Below are positions 22,299 through 33,726 of a stretch of 64,000 nucleotides of DNA, one piece after another. The first letter of the stretch is position 1; every line of letters starts with the position of its first letter. The translations under genes were made by a program, and so were the position numbers. The stretch is from Typha latifolia (taxonomy: Eukaryota > Streptophyta > Magnoliopsida > Poales > Typhaceae), in NCBI GenBank assembly GCA_019914945.1, contig CM034112.1, positions 5,107,001-5,171,000 on the forward strand, in the 5' to 3' direction. The notes beneath the pieces were generated by a model that was given only the letters and a program-made list of their open reading frames with translations, ran no database searches and was not told the DNA's origin.

Positions 22299-24459
22299 GC
22301 CCACCACGCTTCACCCACCTAGTCCTCAAGGTGTAAAATTGGGGAAACACTCCAAGATGTCTGTCTCGAACTCCTATGTCGCCTTGTCAGATGGTTTGCT
22401 AACAACTAGGACTCCATCTCCAATCAGGTACAATGACGTCGTCAATGCCTGGCAAGTACACGAACTGGCTCCACAATTTCTGTCTCCTCCAATGGCTCTG
22501 GTAGAACTGATCCAACGACCTGGTGATCACCAATCTACTCCCTCAATAATAAAATATGGAAGACAGGATGTACTCTCGAACCCTCAGGCAGCTCCAAACG
22601 ATATGCCACTAGGTCGATACGCTCTAACACCCAAAACGAACCAAAGAAGCGATATGCTAACTTCTAATTTTGCATCGGACGTAAGGTCATCTATCGATAC
22701 GGTTGCACCCTCACGAATACCCAACTGCCGATGTCAAACTCCTACTCCCGATGGCTGCGATCATAAACTTGCTTCATATGGTTTTGAGCAAGTTTGAGAT
22801 GGGCACGCAACCTCATCAATGTGGCGTCTCTATCTATTAAAGCTAAGTCCACCTCTGTCTAATCTATAGATGCCATAGAGTCATAGGCGCATAATGTCAG
22901 AGCCGTGCGCCCATACACACTTCAAATGGAGTCATGCCAATACTGCTGTGGTGGGCGGTGTTATAAGACCACTCCACCCATGGTAAAAACTCCAACCATC
23001 ATCTCAGTATCTCTCCAACAAAGCACCACAAGTATTGCTCAAAGCCACGATTGCCCACCTCGGTTTGGTCGTCCGTTTGTGGATGGTAGGCTGAATTGAA
23101 GTTCAATCGAGTCTTTTTCAATCTGAAAAGCTCCAACCAAAAGTTATTCACAAAAACATGATCACGATCGGAGAATCGTGCATGGCATGCCATGCAACTG
23201 AGCAATATCTCTAACAAAAATTTCAGCCACTCACTTGGCTAAAAATAGATGTGACAATGCAGAAAAGTATGCATTTGCTAAATCTGTCAACCACCATAAA
23301 AATAATGGAATAACTACATACCAGCGAAAGACCTCCTATGAAATCAATAGAAAAGTCTTCCTAAACATGGTCTGGTATCGGTAGAGGCGGAAGTAATCCG
23401 GCCGGTTTCAATGTGGTTCCATAGCCCTTTGACAGACTTCACAAGCATGGACAAAACTCTTACATCTCGCCTCAGTCCTGGCCACATGTTGCTCTATGAT
23501 ATCTTCCTATAAGTCTTCAAGACACTCTCATGACCAGCCTCTAGAGTTTGGTAGAAGTGTTCCAATAATTTCTGCCACAATCTATCATTTGCGGGCACCC
23601 GAATGCTCCCGCGATCTAGCAACAAATTGCCTCGGTTCTCCAACTTCAGATGGTGCTCTGGATCATCTAATACATCCTGTAACAATCTTATAACATCTGA
23701 GTCAGATGTACATGCATACCTTAGCTCGTCAATAAAAGAAAACATGGGAGAAGAAAAGGCTGCGAGCTCGGCGGTATCGGGTTGGCGCGATAGTCCATCT
23801 GCTGCTCTATTTTTCGTTCCTTTCTTATATTAAATTTTATAATCATACCCTAGCAATTTTGTGACCTATCTCTACTATGCCGGAGTGTGAATATGCTGTC
23901 CCACATAGTATGGAAAGCTCGTTTGATAGGTTCGGATAATGAATCGCCAACCGATCAAATAAGGCTTCCACTTTGTCACCGCATGCTAAATTGCCAACAT
24001 TTCTCTTTTGTAGGTCGATAATTGCTGGAATTTTTGTGATAAAACCTTGCTAAGAAATTCTATGGGACGTCCTCCTTGCATTAGTACAGCTCCTATGCCA
24101 ACTCCAGACGCATCACATTCCACAACGAACTCTTTGGTAAAGTCTGGTAGTGCTAGAACAGACACCATTGTCATTGCTATTTTCAGTTTTTCAAAGGCTA
24201 TAGTAGCTTCATCTGTCCATGTAAAAAAGTCCTTCCTCAGCAAAAAAGTGAGAGGAGCAGCGATCTTGCCATACTCGATGATGAAGTAGTAATAATACCT
24301 GGTCAGCCCCAAGAATCCTCGCAATCCTGTGGTGGAAGTAGGGATAGGCCAAGCAGTCATGCACGCTACCTTTTGAGAATCCGCCACCACTCTTTCCACT
24401 GTGATGATATGGCATAAATACTCCACTTGTGGTACTCCCCATAGGCACTTGGACTTCTG
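22299..24459 (-). pseudogene. Gyp-B 3' half: RT end, RNase H, integrase, chromodomain
   Basis: In minus-strand order: YLCHIITVERVVADSQKV and FLGLTRYYYYF (RT thumb, 24426 on), VECDASGVGIGAVLMQGG and STYKREMLAI (RNase H), then FSFIDELRYACTSDSD with HFYQTLEAGHES (integrase zinc region, from 23745). [12 protein letters not shown] and [10 protein letters not shown] follow (23217 on). The chromodomain is scrambled by frameshifts near 22300-22450. The element stops abruptly inside KKSKCLW at 24459, where Gyp-C begins; gag, protease and the RT catalytic core are absent. Confidence 0.8.
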
Positions 24460-25438
24460 TGATACGATTCGGACTTCACCGACGTCGTCTCGAGCATGGA
24501 TTCAATTTAAGAGTATTTTTATTTCATGTTTCAGTGTTTAATTTCCATTAAAATAAGTTTTCTGTAAGTCGCGTTCGAACGCGGGTGTAGTGAGTTCGAA
24601 CGCGGTTTGTGAACGGGGTTGTGAACGTGGTGAAGAGAATGTACTGTGCGTTCGAACGCACTGTGAACGCCTGCATCGCGTTCAGAAATACCGACAGGCG
24701 CGTTCAATTGCGCGTTCGAACGCCTGCATCACGTTCGCAAATCCAGAAGAGCGAACTCGGTGGGTTCGAACGCGGTCGGGCGAGTTCGAACGCGGTCGAC
24801 GAAATTGTATTTTTAGGGTTAATTTGAGTTGTTGGTTAGCCTATAAAAGGATGTGATAGGCAACCAAATTGAGGATTGATTATTGAGATTGAGTTTTGCC
24901 TTGCCTCCTTCGTCTTCTTTGCTCCCGTTCTCTCAATCCCCGGCGACGCCGCTTCTAACCTCCCTCGTCCGGTTAATCACCCTAGTCCCTTAGGGGTGGC
25001 CCTCTTCTCCCCCTTCGTCCAATCTATCCCACACTTGCCCTAATCCTTCCATCAACCACAACCCTTCCACCATCACTTTTCACCGGTGCCACCACATTAA
25101 CGCCGGTCCTCCACCAACCATCATTACCTAGGATCTCGTGCCTCCATCCACGAATCCAAAATAGAGCATCCTGATGTTCGTCCACTAAACGGACGTTATC
25201 TCGAGATCCACAACTACGATTCGCCTAAAACTTAATTTGTTGGAAATCTCTTTTCTAGGGCGACAAGATATCAAAATTTCACATCGATCCAACGGCGGAA
25301 TATTTCGGGATCTTATTTCAAAGTTCCGTGCCAGATCTAGTCCAGATCAAGAATTGGAAGAGATCGACCCTTCACCAAAAAGGCGAGATCGTATCAAGCT
25401 AGTATCAGAGCTCCATAGCCAGAGGCATGATCGTATCA
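24460..25438 (+). repeat. Gyp-C: isolated gypsy LTR
   Basis: Starts TGATACGATTCGGACTTC and ends GATCGTATCA, with a 42-bp terminal unit containing AGTATCAGAGC (PBS-like) between two GTATCA ends (25396 and 25438). U3 is packed with CGTTCGAACGC-type palindromes (24566-24800). TATAAAAGG at 24843 is a clear promoter box. No internal region follows: another LTR starts at 25442. It is a solo LTR or a recombination product. It interrupts Gyp-B. The left flank is ACTTC and the right flank begins TTC, so a target duplication is not resolved. Confidence 0.85.
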
Positions 25439-25441
25439 TTC

Positions 25442-26292
25442 TGATATAATTCGGACTTCACCGATGTCGTCTCGAGCATGGATACACTTTAGAAGTATCT
25501 AATATTCTTATTTTAGTATTTTATTTCAGAGAAAAATAAATTTTCTGTAGGTCATGTTCGAACGCAGGTGGTTGCGTTCGAATGTTATCGGGCGCGTTAG
25601 AACACCCACGTTCGAAAGCCTGCATGAGGTTCGCATCGACAGAGAATGCTTTTTGTGCATTTGAAAGTGCTCGGCAAAAATCCACTATATCTAGGGTTAA
25701 AAATTGTCATTTTTGAATTGTTTGGTTAACCTCTAAAGGTGTGGATGGAACCAAGGAGTGATTATTGAATGAATTGAGTTTTTCCCTAATCTTCTTCTTC
25801 TTCTTCTCCTCCTCCTCCTCCTCTCTCGTTCCCTCATTCTTCGGCTTCGCCGCTTCTAGGCTCCCTTGATCGGCCACTCACCCTAGTCCCTTAGGGGTGG
25901 CCCACTCCTCCCCCTTCTTCAAATCTCTATAACGTTGCCCTAACCCTTCCATCATCCATAATCCTTCCACCACCACTTACTAACCGGTGCCACCCCATTA
26001 CCACTAGCCTACACAACCATAACCTACCTAGGATCTCGTGCCTCCATCCACGGATTCATAGACGGACTCCCTGATGTTTGTCTACTCATCTAACGATATC
26101 TCCAGATCCCGTCGTTCAATTTAGCTAAAACTAGATTTTTTGGAAAGTCTTTTCTAGGGCTATAACATATCAAAATTTCACGTTGATTCGATGGTTACAA
26201 CTTTTGGAATCCTTTTCCAAGTTCCGTGTCAAATCTTGTCTAGATCTGAAAATGGGATAGATCAAACTTTAACCCAAGGGGAGATCATATAA
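25442..26292 (+). repeat. 5' LTR of Gyp-D
   Basis: Starts TGATATAATTCGGACTTC. It shares the GATCCACGG and GTGGCCC leader phrases with the other LTRs. It ends near GAGATCATATAAA, followed by a weak primer-binding site (AACAAAGCC in place of TATCAGAGCC). Only three base pairs separate it from Gyp-C. Confidence 0.75.
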
Positions 26293-26331
26293 AGAATAAC
26301 AAAGCCACCATTTCTCAGACACGCACTTCCA

Positions 26332-27788
26332 ATGACAACAATCAAAGCCATGGCTGCACGGTGAAAGGAGGAGGAAGAGATCTCCCCAATAGAGAAGGGG
26401 GAGACGACTGCAGGAACTTCCACATGCGAACTGCTCGACCAAATCTGAATACGAAGCCTAGCGTTCAATCCATGATTGGGTCTCTTTTCGAGCAAATGGC
26501 CATCAATAACCAGATGATGATGGAGATGATGCGGGAAATATGGGCGACAAGAGAAGCTATGGCAGTCGAAAATGCACCAACAATCCCCGACGCAAGTCCA
26601 ACCCCATAAACCCGCCGCCACTAGTTCAGAATCATCACCAGCAGGAACCTCTGCTGCCACAACCCTATGGGCAAAGACAAGCAAGGATGGTTCCACCAGG
26701 CCAAATTGCGGGTGAGCCTATTCGACGAGCAAACCTAAATAGAGTTCACCTTGGAGACATAGACCCTTGGGCGGGGCAATACGGACCAGAACCGCGTCGA
26801 GTTAACATCAACCGAAGGAGGGATCATCAACCATTCATGGTGCATCTTCCTAAGGTTAGACAAGGACTTGGATATGATCCAGACCAAGACAATGATATCC
26901 ATGGGTGGACCGTGCATCTCGAATTCCCAAGTTTAAAGGTGGTGACCCGATCGATTGGTTGTACAGAGCAGAACAATTCTTCCACCTTGAAGATGTGGCA
27001 CTTCATTGGTTTCAGGCAGCCAATACCCATGAAATGATTGAAAGTTGGGCCGATTTCTGCACTGATATAACGCAGCGATTTGGAGCATCGAGGTATTCGA
27101 CTTCGATGCTCTCCTCTCAAAGACGGTGCAAAGGACCATGGTTGGAGCATACCAAGAAGAATTTGAGAGGATAAGCAACCATTGCTAACCTCCATGGACT
27201 GATCAACAACTTTGCAACACCTTTATCTTAGGGCTACAGGGATATATACAAGCCAATGTGAGGGCTTTAAGGCCAAGAACCTTAAAGGGGGCCTTCAAGG
27301 ATGCAGAACTAATGGAAGACAAGCATCAAGCCATGAAGATACACCTCAAACAGAACTAGATGAGCTAAGAAAGCCGCAATCCAGTTTGGCCTACCACAGC
27401 AGCAGAAAATATTGCTGGCATACTAAGAGCCGTTGTTGCAATGATGCCTCCTTGATCACCCCTTAGGCCCTCCCAAGATGTGAAGTACACACCTAGAGGT
27501 CCAGGTCGAGCACTCACACATGCTCAAGTGGAGGAGCAAAGAGCCAAAGACCTACGCTTTCGCTGTGATGAGAAGTTTGTACTTGGACATCGCTGCGCTA
27601 AACCGATGGGATCGGTGATGCTAATAGACGGGTTGGAGGAGGCTGAGGATGAGGTTGCAGCTGAAGATGAAAGGGTGGCTGAACAACATGAAGGAATAGC
27701 AGAGGAGCAGCCCATGGAAGACATTATGGCCGAAATCTCCCTCCACGCCTATTTCTGGACGGCCACACCAAAGAACTTGAGGGTGACT
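26332..27788 (+). pseudogene. Gyp-D gag
   Basis: Starts at ATGACAACAATCAAAGCC like the intact copies but reaches a stop after AAR. Frames then alternate. FKGGDPIDWLYRAEQFF then HLEDVALHWFQAANTHEM is readable at 26930-27050, with the AYQGTAEEYKVTLASF stretch deleted between them. The knuckle LRFRCDEKFVLGHRC (about 27555) has lost its first Cys. The frame ends where Gyp-F is inserted. Confidence 0.8.
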
Positions 27789-29522
27789 TGATACGATCTC
27801 CCCTTAGGCCAAGGCTCGATCTATCTCGATTTTCAGATCTAGACAGGATCTGACACAAAACTTTGAAAAAAAATCCTGAAAGATGTAGCCATCAGATTGA
27901 CGTTGTTGAAGCCCTAGAAAAAAGCTTTCTAACAAATCTAGTTTCAGGCGAATTGGACAGTGGGATCTCGAGAAATCGTCCGATTAGTAGACGGATGTCA
28001 AGAAGTCCGTCTTTAGATCCACAGATGGAGGCACGAGATCTAGGTGATGATGGTGATGGGTTCTTGTACGAAAAGGTTGGCTATGAAACAATTCTTTTAA
28101 GATCTGAATTTATAGCAGAAAGTAGTCAATGCTACTGTGGGAAAACATTCGTCAGATATTTCTTTGTAGCCAAAAAATTACGAAATGAAGTGGATTAGAT
28201 TCGTTACTTCCTGATCTACAACTTTCATATTTATGCCCTTCGCAGATTCGAACTGCAATTGGGACGAAAATATGAAATAATGCGAGCGATGGTGGTAGTG
28301 AATGGTGGAGTGGATATTAGGGTTATGGATGGGTATGGAGGTGAAGGTGGATGGTGGATGTTATTAAGGGATATAGATAAAGGGAACGAAGCTGTCGAGA
28401 TCCCAAAGAAGAGGATTGGCTCGATGGTCGAGGGAGATTAGAAGTTAGGAGAAATTTTGCCAATGGTAGAGGTGGAAGGATGGTGAAGAGCGAGGAGGGA
28501 GAGAGTCCAGAGAGAAGATAGGAGGCAACATATTTGGCTGCCATCAACATATTTATAGAGGCTAGCCAACAAGTTCTAAAGCAATACGTAACCCTAATTC
28601 TAGAGGATTCTCGCCGATCGCGTTCAAACACTCCCGATCACATTTGAATGCACAATAGATGTTCTCTGTATGTGCGAACGTGAAGCAGGCATTCGAATGC
28701 AGGCGTTCGAACTTGCCCGACCGCATTTGAACGCAGTCTGTATTTGTGAACCTAATGCAGGCGTTCGCAAGGGCGTTCGAACGTGACGCCTCCTGCATTT
28801 GAACGCAACCTACAGAATTTTTATTTTCATAAAAATAAATAACTAAGGCAATAAAAAAAAAATTCTAACTAAGTATATCAGATCGATGGTGTTGGACCAG
28901 CAATAATGGGGTGGCACTAGTGAATACGTGGAGGTGGAAGGGTTATGGGTGATGGTAGGGGTTAGGGTAAAGTGATAGATAGATTGGAAGAAGGGGGAGG
29001 AGTGGGCCACCCCTAAGGAACTAGGGTGAGTGGCCGGTTGAGGGTGTTAGAAGCGGCGTCGCAGTGGAATGAGAGAATGAGAGAATGAGAGAGAAGAAAA
29101 CAAAGGAGAAAAGGGCAAAACTCAACTCAATTCATTGAATAGTGATTCCATGGCTGCCATGCACACCTTTAGAGGCTAACCAAATAATTCTAAAATGGCA
29201 ATTATTAACACTAAAATAGTAATTTTTGCCGACCGCATTCAAATGCGCCCGATCGCGTTCGAACGCATATTTTGCGTTCTCTGTATGTACAAACGTGATG
29301 TAGGCGTTTGCAGGCACATTTGAACGCAGTGTTGGAACACACATTTCACAGTCTCTGTATTTGCGAACCTGATGCAAGCGTTCGCAAAGGCGTTCGAACG
29401 CACTCCACCCGCGTTCGAATGCGACATCTAGAAAACTTATTTTTCTATGAATTAAATAATAAAATAAGACTAAAAGACACCCCTAAAGTGTGAGACGACA
29501 TCGGTGGAGCCCGAATTGTATC
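27789..29522 (-). repeat. 3' LTR of Gyp-F, interrupted by another LTR
   Basis: 27789-28053 and 28881-29522 align in order to the partner LTR 32833-33726: GATCTCCCCTTAGG..., GTAGACGGATGTCA..., then GGTGGCACTAGTGAATACGTGG.... The 28054-28880 insert has no counterpart there. The U3 part (29230-29430) is dense in TTCGAACGC motifs. Confidence 0.8.
28054..28880 (-). repeat. Isolated A/B-type LTR inside the Gyp-F LTR
   Basis: The minus strand starts TGATATACTTAGTTAGAA at 28880 and carries the Gyp-A-type leader (compare the GCCCTTCGCAGATTCGAACT and CAATAGTAGAGG-like text with 20550-20800). It ends near 28054. Length about 827 bp, close to the Gyp-A LTR. No internal region is attached, so it is a solo LTR. 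A clear target duplication was not found. Confidence 0.65.
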
Positions 29523-30990
29523 AATCCACCACACTTCTACAACCTTGTCCTCAAGGTGTGAAATTGGGGAAGCGATCCATGATATCTGACTCTAACTCCC
29601 ACGTAGACTCGTTAGAAGGCTTGCCTAGCCACTCAATCAGCACTTCTGTCTCCAATCCGGATACATGGCGTCTTCTCCTACGGCTTAAAATTCGGACCGG
29701 TTTAGCTGGGCTATCTTCCTCCATTGGTTCGGGCAAGGCCAAACCCACCACATGGTTAGGCCCAATCTGGGCCTTCAATGCCGATACATGGAAAACTAGA
29801 TGGATTCGAGTTCGCTCAGGTAGATCCAACCAGTAAGCTACTGGACCGATTCATTGTAGTACTCAGTACGGACCATAGTACTTGTGACCTAACTTTTGTT
29901 TCAAAATCGGCCTCAATGTGGATTGTCGATACGGTTGAGCTCAAATGAACACCAATTGATCCACCTCAAACTCTTGCTCACGCTAGCCTTTGTCATGAGT
30001 CTGCTTCATGCAGTTTTGGACTGATGTTAGGTGAATCTTGAGCCATCTAAAGGTTTCATCTTGATTCGCAAGTTCCAAGTCGAGCTCGGTCCGATCCGCC
30101 ACTGCGAGTCTATCGTAGGCACGCACGATAGGGGGAGAGCGCCCATAAACCGCCTCAAAAGGGGTCATGCCAATGCTAGAGTGATGAGCTGTATTGTATG
30201 ACCACTCGGCCCATGGAAGGAATTTGACCCAATCTTTCGGTCGGTCCGCCACAAAGCATCGCAAGTATTGCTCTAGTCAATGATTCACCACCTCGGTTTG
30301 GCCATCCGTCTCGGGGTGATAAGCTGAACTAAGGTTGACTCGAGTCCTTTGCAATCTGAAGAACTCAAACCAAAACTCGCTGATGAAGATACGATCCCAG
30401 TCTGACATGATCGTCCTAGGCATCCCATGCAAGTCCGTCCCTTCCCGAACAAAAATTTCAGCAACCTTTTTTTACTGAAAATGGGTGCATCAATGCTAGA
30501 AAATGAGCATATTTGCTCAGCTTATCCACCACAACAAACACCACTGATTGTTCTCAAATCTCCGGCAGCCCCTCGATGAAGTCCATGGGGATATCCTCCC
30601 AAATATGCTCCGGTATAGGCAGTGGTTGCAACAGTCCGCTGGGTTTGAATGTCTCCGATTTGACTTGTTTGCAGATTTGGCATTCACGCACATACTTCTT
30701 CACGTTCGACTTTATCCCTGTCCATGTGCAGTTTTTGGCCAGTCATTTTTAGGTGCATAAGACCCCTTCATGGTCTGCTATAGGAGTATTATGGAAGTGT
30801 GCTATGAATAGTCTCCGTAGCTCTTCGTCCGCGAGTACCTTGGTCTGCCCGCGCTAGAGTACCAACCCGTCACGCTCCTCATGCTCAGGGTGGCTTAATG
30901 GGTTCTCTCTCAGCTCCTCCATGAGTCGGACCAGATCACTATCCTCTACGCTAGCTCTCCACAGATCTAAGAAAAAAAAAGGAAAAGTGG
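29523..30990 (-). pseudogene. Gyp-F integrase and chromodomain
   Basis: Minus strand: AHFHNTPIADHEGVL and CQICKQVKSE (zinc domain), [10 protein letters not shown] (first Asp), then frameshifts around the second Asp. RCFVADRPKDWVKFLPWAEW opens a 93-codon frame at 30264. The chromodomain is at 29829-29551 in a clear frame: RRRHVSGLETEVLIEWLGKP, then NESTWELESDIMDRFPNF. The catalytic core is broken. Confidence 0.85.
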
Positions 30991-31520
30991 GTGTTGATTC
31001 GGTCATTCCTCCAAAATGTCAATGTGAGGTTTGTAAAGTTAAATGTCATGGTCCCCAAGCTTCGAAGCCATTGAGTCCCCAAGACAATGTCAACACCACT
31101 CAAGGCCAACGGATAAAGATACAATGTGAGAATTTGGCCTTGCACCTTCAACTCTACACCTCCACAAATAAAATCTACTCGCAATGTCTTGCCATCTCCA
31201 ATTGTCACATCGAACCCTTCCGTGGGTTCCGACTCGAGCCCAATCTACCTAAGGAGTCTCCTGTCAATGAAGTTGTGAGTGGACCCGGTGTCGATCAAGA
31301 TTCTCACTATCGTTTTCTTGACTATACCGTTCACCCGTAAAGTCTTTGGCACGGCTGTTCCTGAATGGGCGTGGAGGGAGATTTTGGCCATAATGTCTTT
31401 CACGGGTTGCTCCTCCGCAACTCCTCCTTGCTGTCCAGCCACACCTTCATCTTTACTTGCAATCTCATCCTCTACCTCCTCTAATCTATTAGCATCACCA
31501 ATCCCATTGGTTTAGTTAGC
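30991..31520 (-). pseudogene. Gyp-F protease joined to the pre-integrase region
   Basis: KTIVRILIDTGSTHNFIDRR (31345 region) is the protease active site with an intact DTG. The MTIGDGKTLRVDFICGGVEL and YPLALSGVDIVLGTQWL frame runs to 31000. It then passes within a few codons (WRNDRIN) into the sequence that normally follows RNase H. RT and RNase H, about 1.5 kb in the full elements here, are absent. Confidence 0.85.
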
Positions 31521-32810
31521 GATGTCTAGGTACAAACTTCTCATCACAACGAAAGCATAGGCCTTTGGCTCTTCGTTCCTCCACTTGAGCAGGTGTGAGT
31601 ACTCGTCCCGGACCTCGATGTGTGTACTTCACATCTTGGGAGGGCTTCAGGGGTGCTCGAGGAGGAACCGTTGCAGCAGCGTTTCTTGGTACGCTGGTAA
31701 CATTTCCTACCACTATAGTTGGTTGAGTTGGATTGTGGCTTGTTTGGCTCATCCAGTTTTGTTTGAGGTGTAATTTCATGGCTCGATGTTTGTCTTCCAT
31801 GAATATTGCATCTTTGAAAGCCTCCTTTAAGGTTCTAGGCCTTAAAGCCCTCACGTTGGCTTGTAAATCTCCCCGCAGCTCGGAAATGAAAGTGCTACGA
31901 AGTTGCTGATCCGTCCTCTCAAATTCTTCTTGGTCCTTTGCACCATCTTTGAGAGGAGAGCATCGAAGTCATCATACCTCGACACTCCAAATCGCCATGT
32001 GATATCGGCGCAAAAGTCGGCCCAAGTTTCAATCGTCTCATGGGCATTGGCTGCTCGAAACCAATGAAGTGCCGCATCTTCAAGGTGGAAGCTCACAAGC
32101 GTCACCTTATATTCTTCTGCTGTACCCTAGTACGCGAAGAATTGTTTTGCCCTATATAACCAATCGATCGGATCACCACCTTTGAACTTAGAAAATTCGA
32201 GATGCACGATTTGCCCACGGATACCATTGTCTCGATCCAGATTATATCCTAGTCCCTGTCTAATCGGAAGAGGGCACACCATGAATGGTTGATGATCCCT
32301 CCTTTAATTTTGGTTAACTCGACATGGTTCCAGTTCGTATTGCCCCACCCACGGATCTAGATCTCCAAGACGATCTCCATAGTGGTTCGCTCGTCGGATC
32401 GGCTCACCTGCAACTGGGCCTGGTGGAACCATCCTTGCTTGTCTCTGCCCATAGGGTGGTGGCAGCAGAGGCTCTTGTGGGTGCAAATTCTGAACCAGTG
32501 GTGGTGGGCTCATGGGGGTGACTTGCGTCGTGGGGTCGATGGTACAATTCCGTTCGCCATGGCTTCCCTTGTCGCCCATAATTCTCGCATCATCTCCATC
32601 ATCATCTTATTGTTGATGGTCATTTGCTCGGAAAGAGACCCAAACATGGCTTGAACGCTAGGCTCTTTCGTATTCAGATTTGGTCGAGCGGTTCCGCGGG
32701 TGGAAGTCCCCGCAATCGCTTCCCCCTCCTCTATTAGGGAAATCTCGTCTTCCTCATCTCACTGTGCAGCCATAGCTTTGATTTTTGTCATCGGAAGCGC
32801 GTGTCCGAGA
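31521..32810 (-). pseudogene. Gyp-F gag
   Basis: Fragments in order on the minus strand: MFGSLSEQM with a Met-rich MMMEMMRELW stretch, QEPLLPPPYGQRQARMVPPG (32,500 region), VSFHLEDAALHWFRAANAHE (32105 on) and LRPRTLKEAFKDAIFMEDKH (31854 on). The knuckle LCFRCDEKFVPRHR is near 31520. Multiple frameshifts. The layout matches the open gag frames of Gyp-H and Gyp-J. Confidence 0.8.
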
Positions 32811-32832
32811 AATGGTGGCTGTAATATCAAGT

Positions 32833-33726
32833 TGGTACGATCTCCCCTTAGGCTAAGGCTCGATCTATCCCGATTTTCAGATCTGAATAGGATCTGATAT
32901 GGAACTTTGATAATAGATTCTGAAAGATGCAGCCATCAGATCGATTGAAATTTTGATATGTTGAAGGCCTGGAAACAAGCTATCCAAAAAATCTATTTTC
33001 AGGCAAATCAGATTGTGAGATCTCTAGATATCGTCCGATTAGTAGACGGACATCAGGAAGTCCATCTTTGGATTCGTGGATAGAAGCACAAGATCCTAAG
33101 TGATGATGGATGGTGGTGGACTGGCGGTAATAGGGTGGCACCGGTGAATACGTGGTGGTGGAACGGTTATGGGTGATGGTAGGGGTTAGGGCAGAGTGAT
33201 AGATATATTAGAAGAAGGGGGAGGAGTGGGCAGCCCCTTAAGGGACTAGGGTGAGTGGCCGGTCGAGGGGGTTTAGAAGCGGCGTCGCTAGGAAATGAGA
33301 GAACGAGAGAGAAGAAGATGAAGAAAACAAGGGCAAAACTCAATTCATTCAATAATGATTCCATAGTTGCCATCCACACCTTTAGAGGATAACCAAACAA
33401 TTCAAAAATGGCATTATTAACCCTAAAATATTAGATTTTTGCCGACCGCGTTCGAATGCACATTTTGCGTTCTCTGTATGTTCGAACATGATGCAGGTGT
33501 TCGCAGGCGCATTTGAATGCGGCGTTCAAATGCACATTTCACACTCTCTTATTTGGAACCTAATGCAAGCATTCACAAGCGTGTTCGAACGCACTCCACC
33601 CGTGTTCGAACGCGACATACATAAAATTTATTTCTTTCTATGAATTAAATACTAAAATAAGAATAAACTACACTCCTAAAGTGTATCCATGCTCGAGACG
33701 ATATCAGTGAAGCCTAAATCATATTA
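32833..33726 (-). repeat. 5' LTR of Gyp-F
   Basis: The minus strand starts TAATATGATTTAGGCTTC (33726) and ends AGGGGAGATCGTACCA at 32833. The degraded primer-binding site lies beside it (complement GGCTGTAATATCA, 32817-32829). TTCGAA motifs occur at 33440-33620. Confidence 0.8.

Larger units (their letters stand above)
27789..33726 (-). mobile_element. Gyp-F: RT-less chromovirus inserted in Gyp-D
   Basis: Both LTRs are present on the minus strand: 5' LTR 32833-33726, 3' LTR 27789-29522 (itself interrupted). Flanks TGACT (27784-27788) and TGAAT (33727-33731) fit a 5-bp target duplication with one change. The internal order is gag, protease, then directly the integrase lead-in; reverse transcriptase and RNase H are missing at about 31000. 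Integrase, GPY/F region and chromodomain follow, all with stops. Confidence 0.85.

Noticed and set aside
24490..24860. Frames rich in CERG/RSNA repeats in gypsy LTRs (also 39230-39598, 41496-41851, 61750-62008)
   Set aside because: They arise from repeated TTCGAACGC palindromes in U3 and are not proteins.
24453..25446. Target duplication around Gyp-C (ACTTC against TTC)
   Set aside because: The right side has only three bases before the next LTR starts, so a five-base match cannot be shown.
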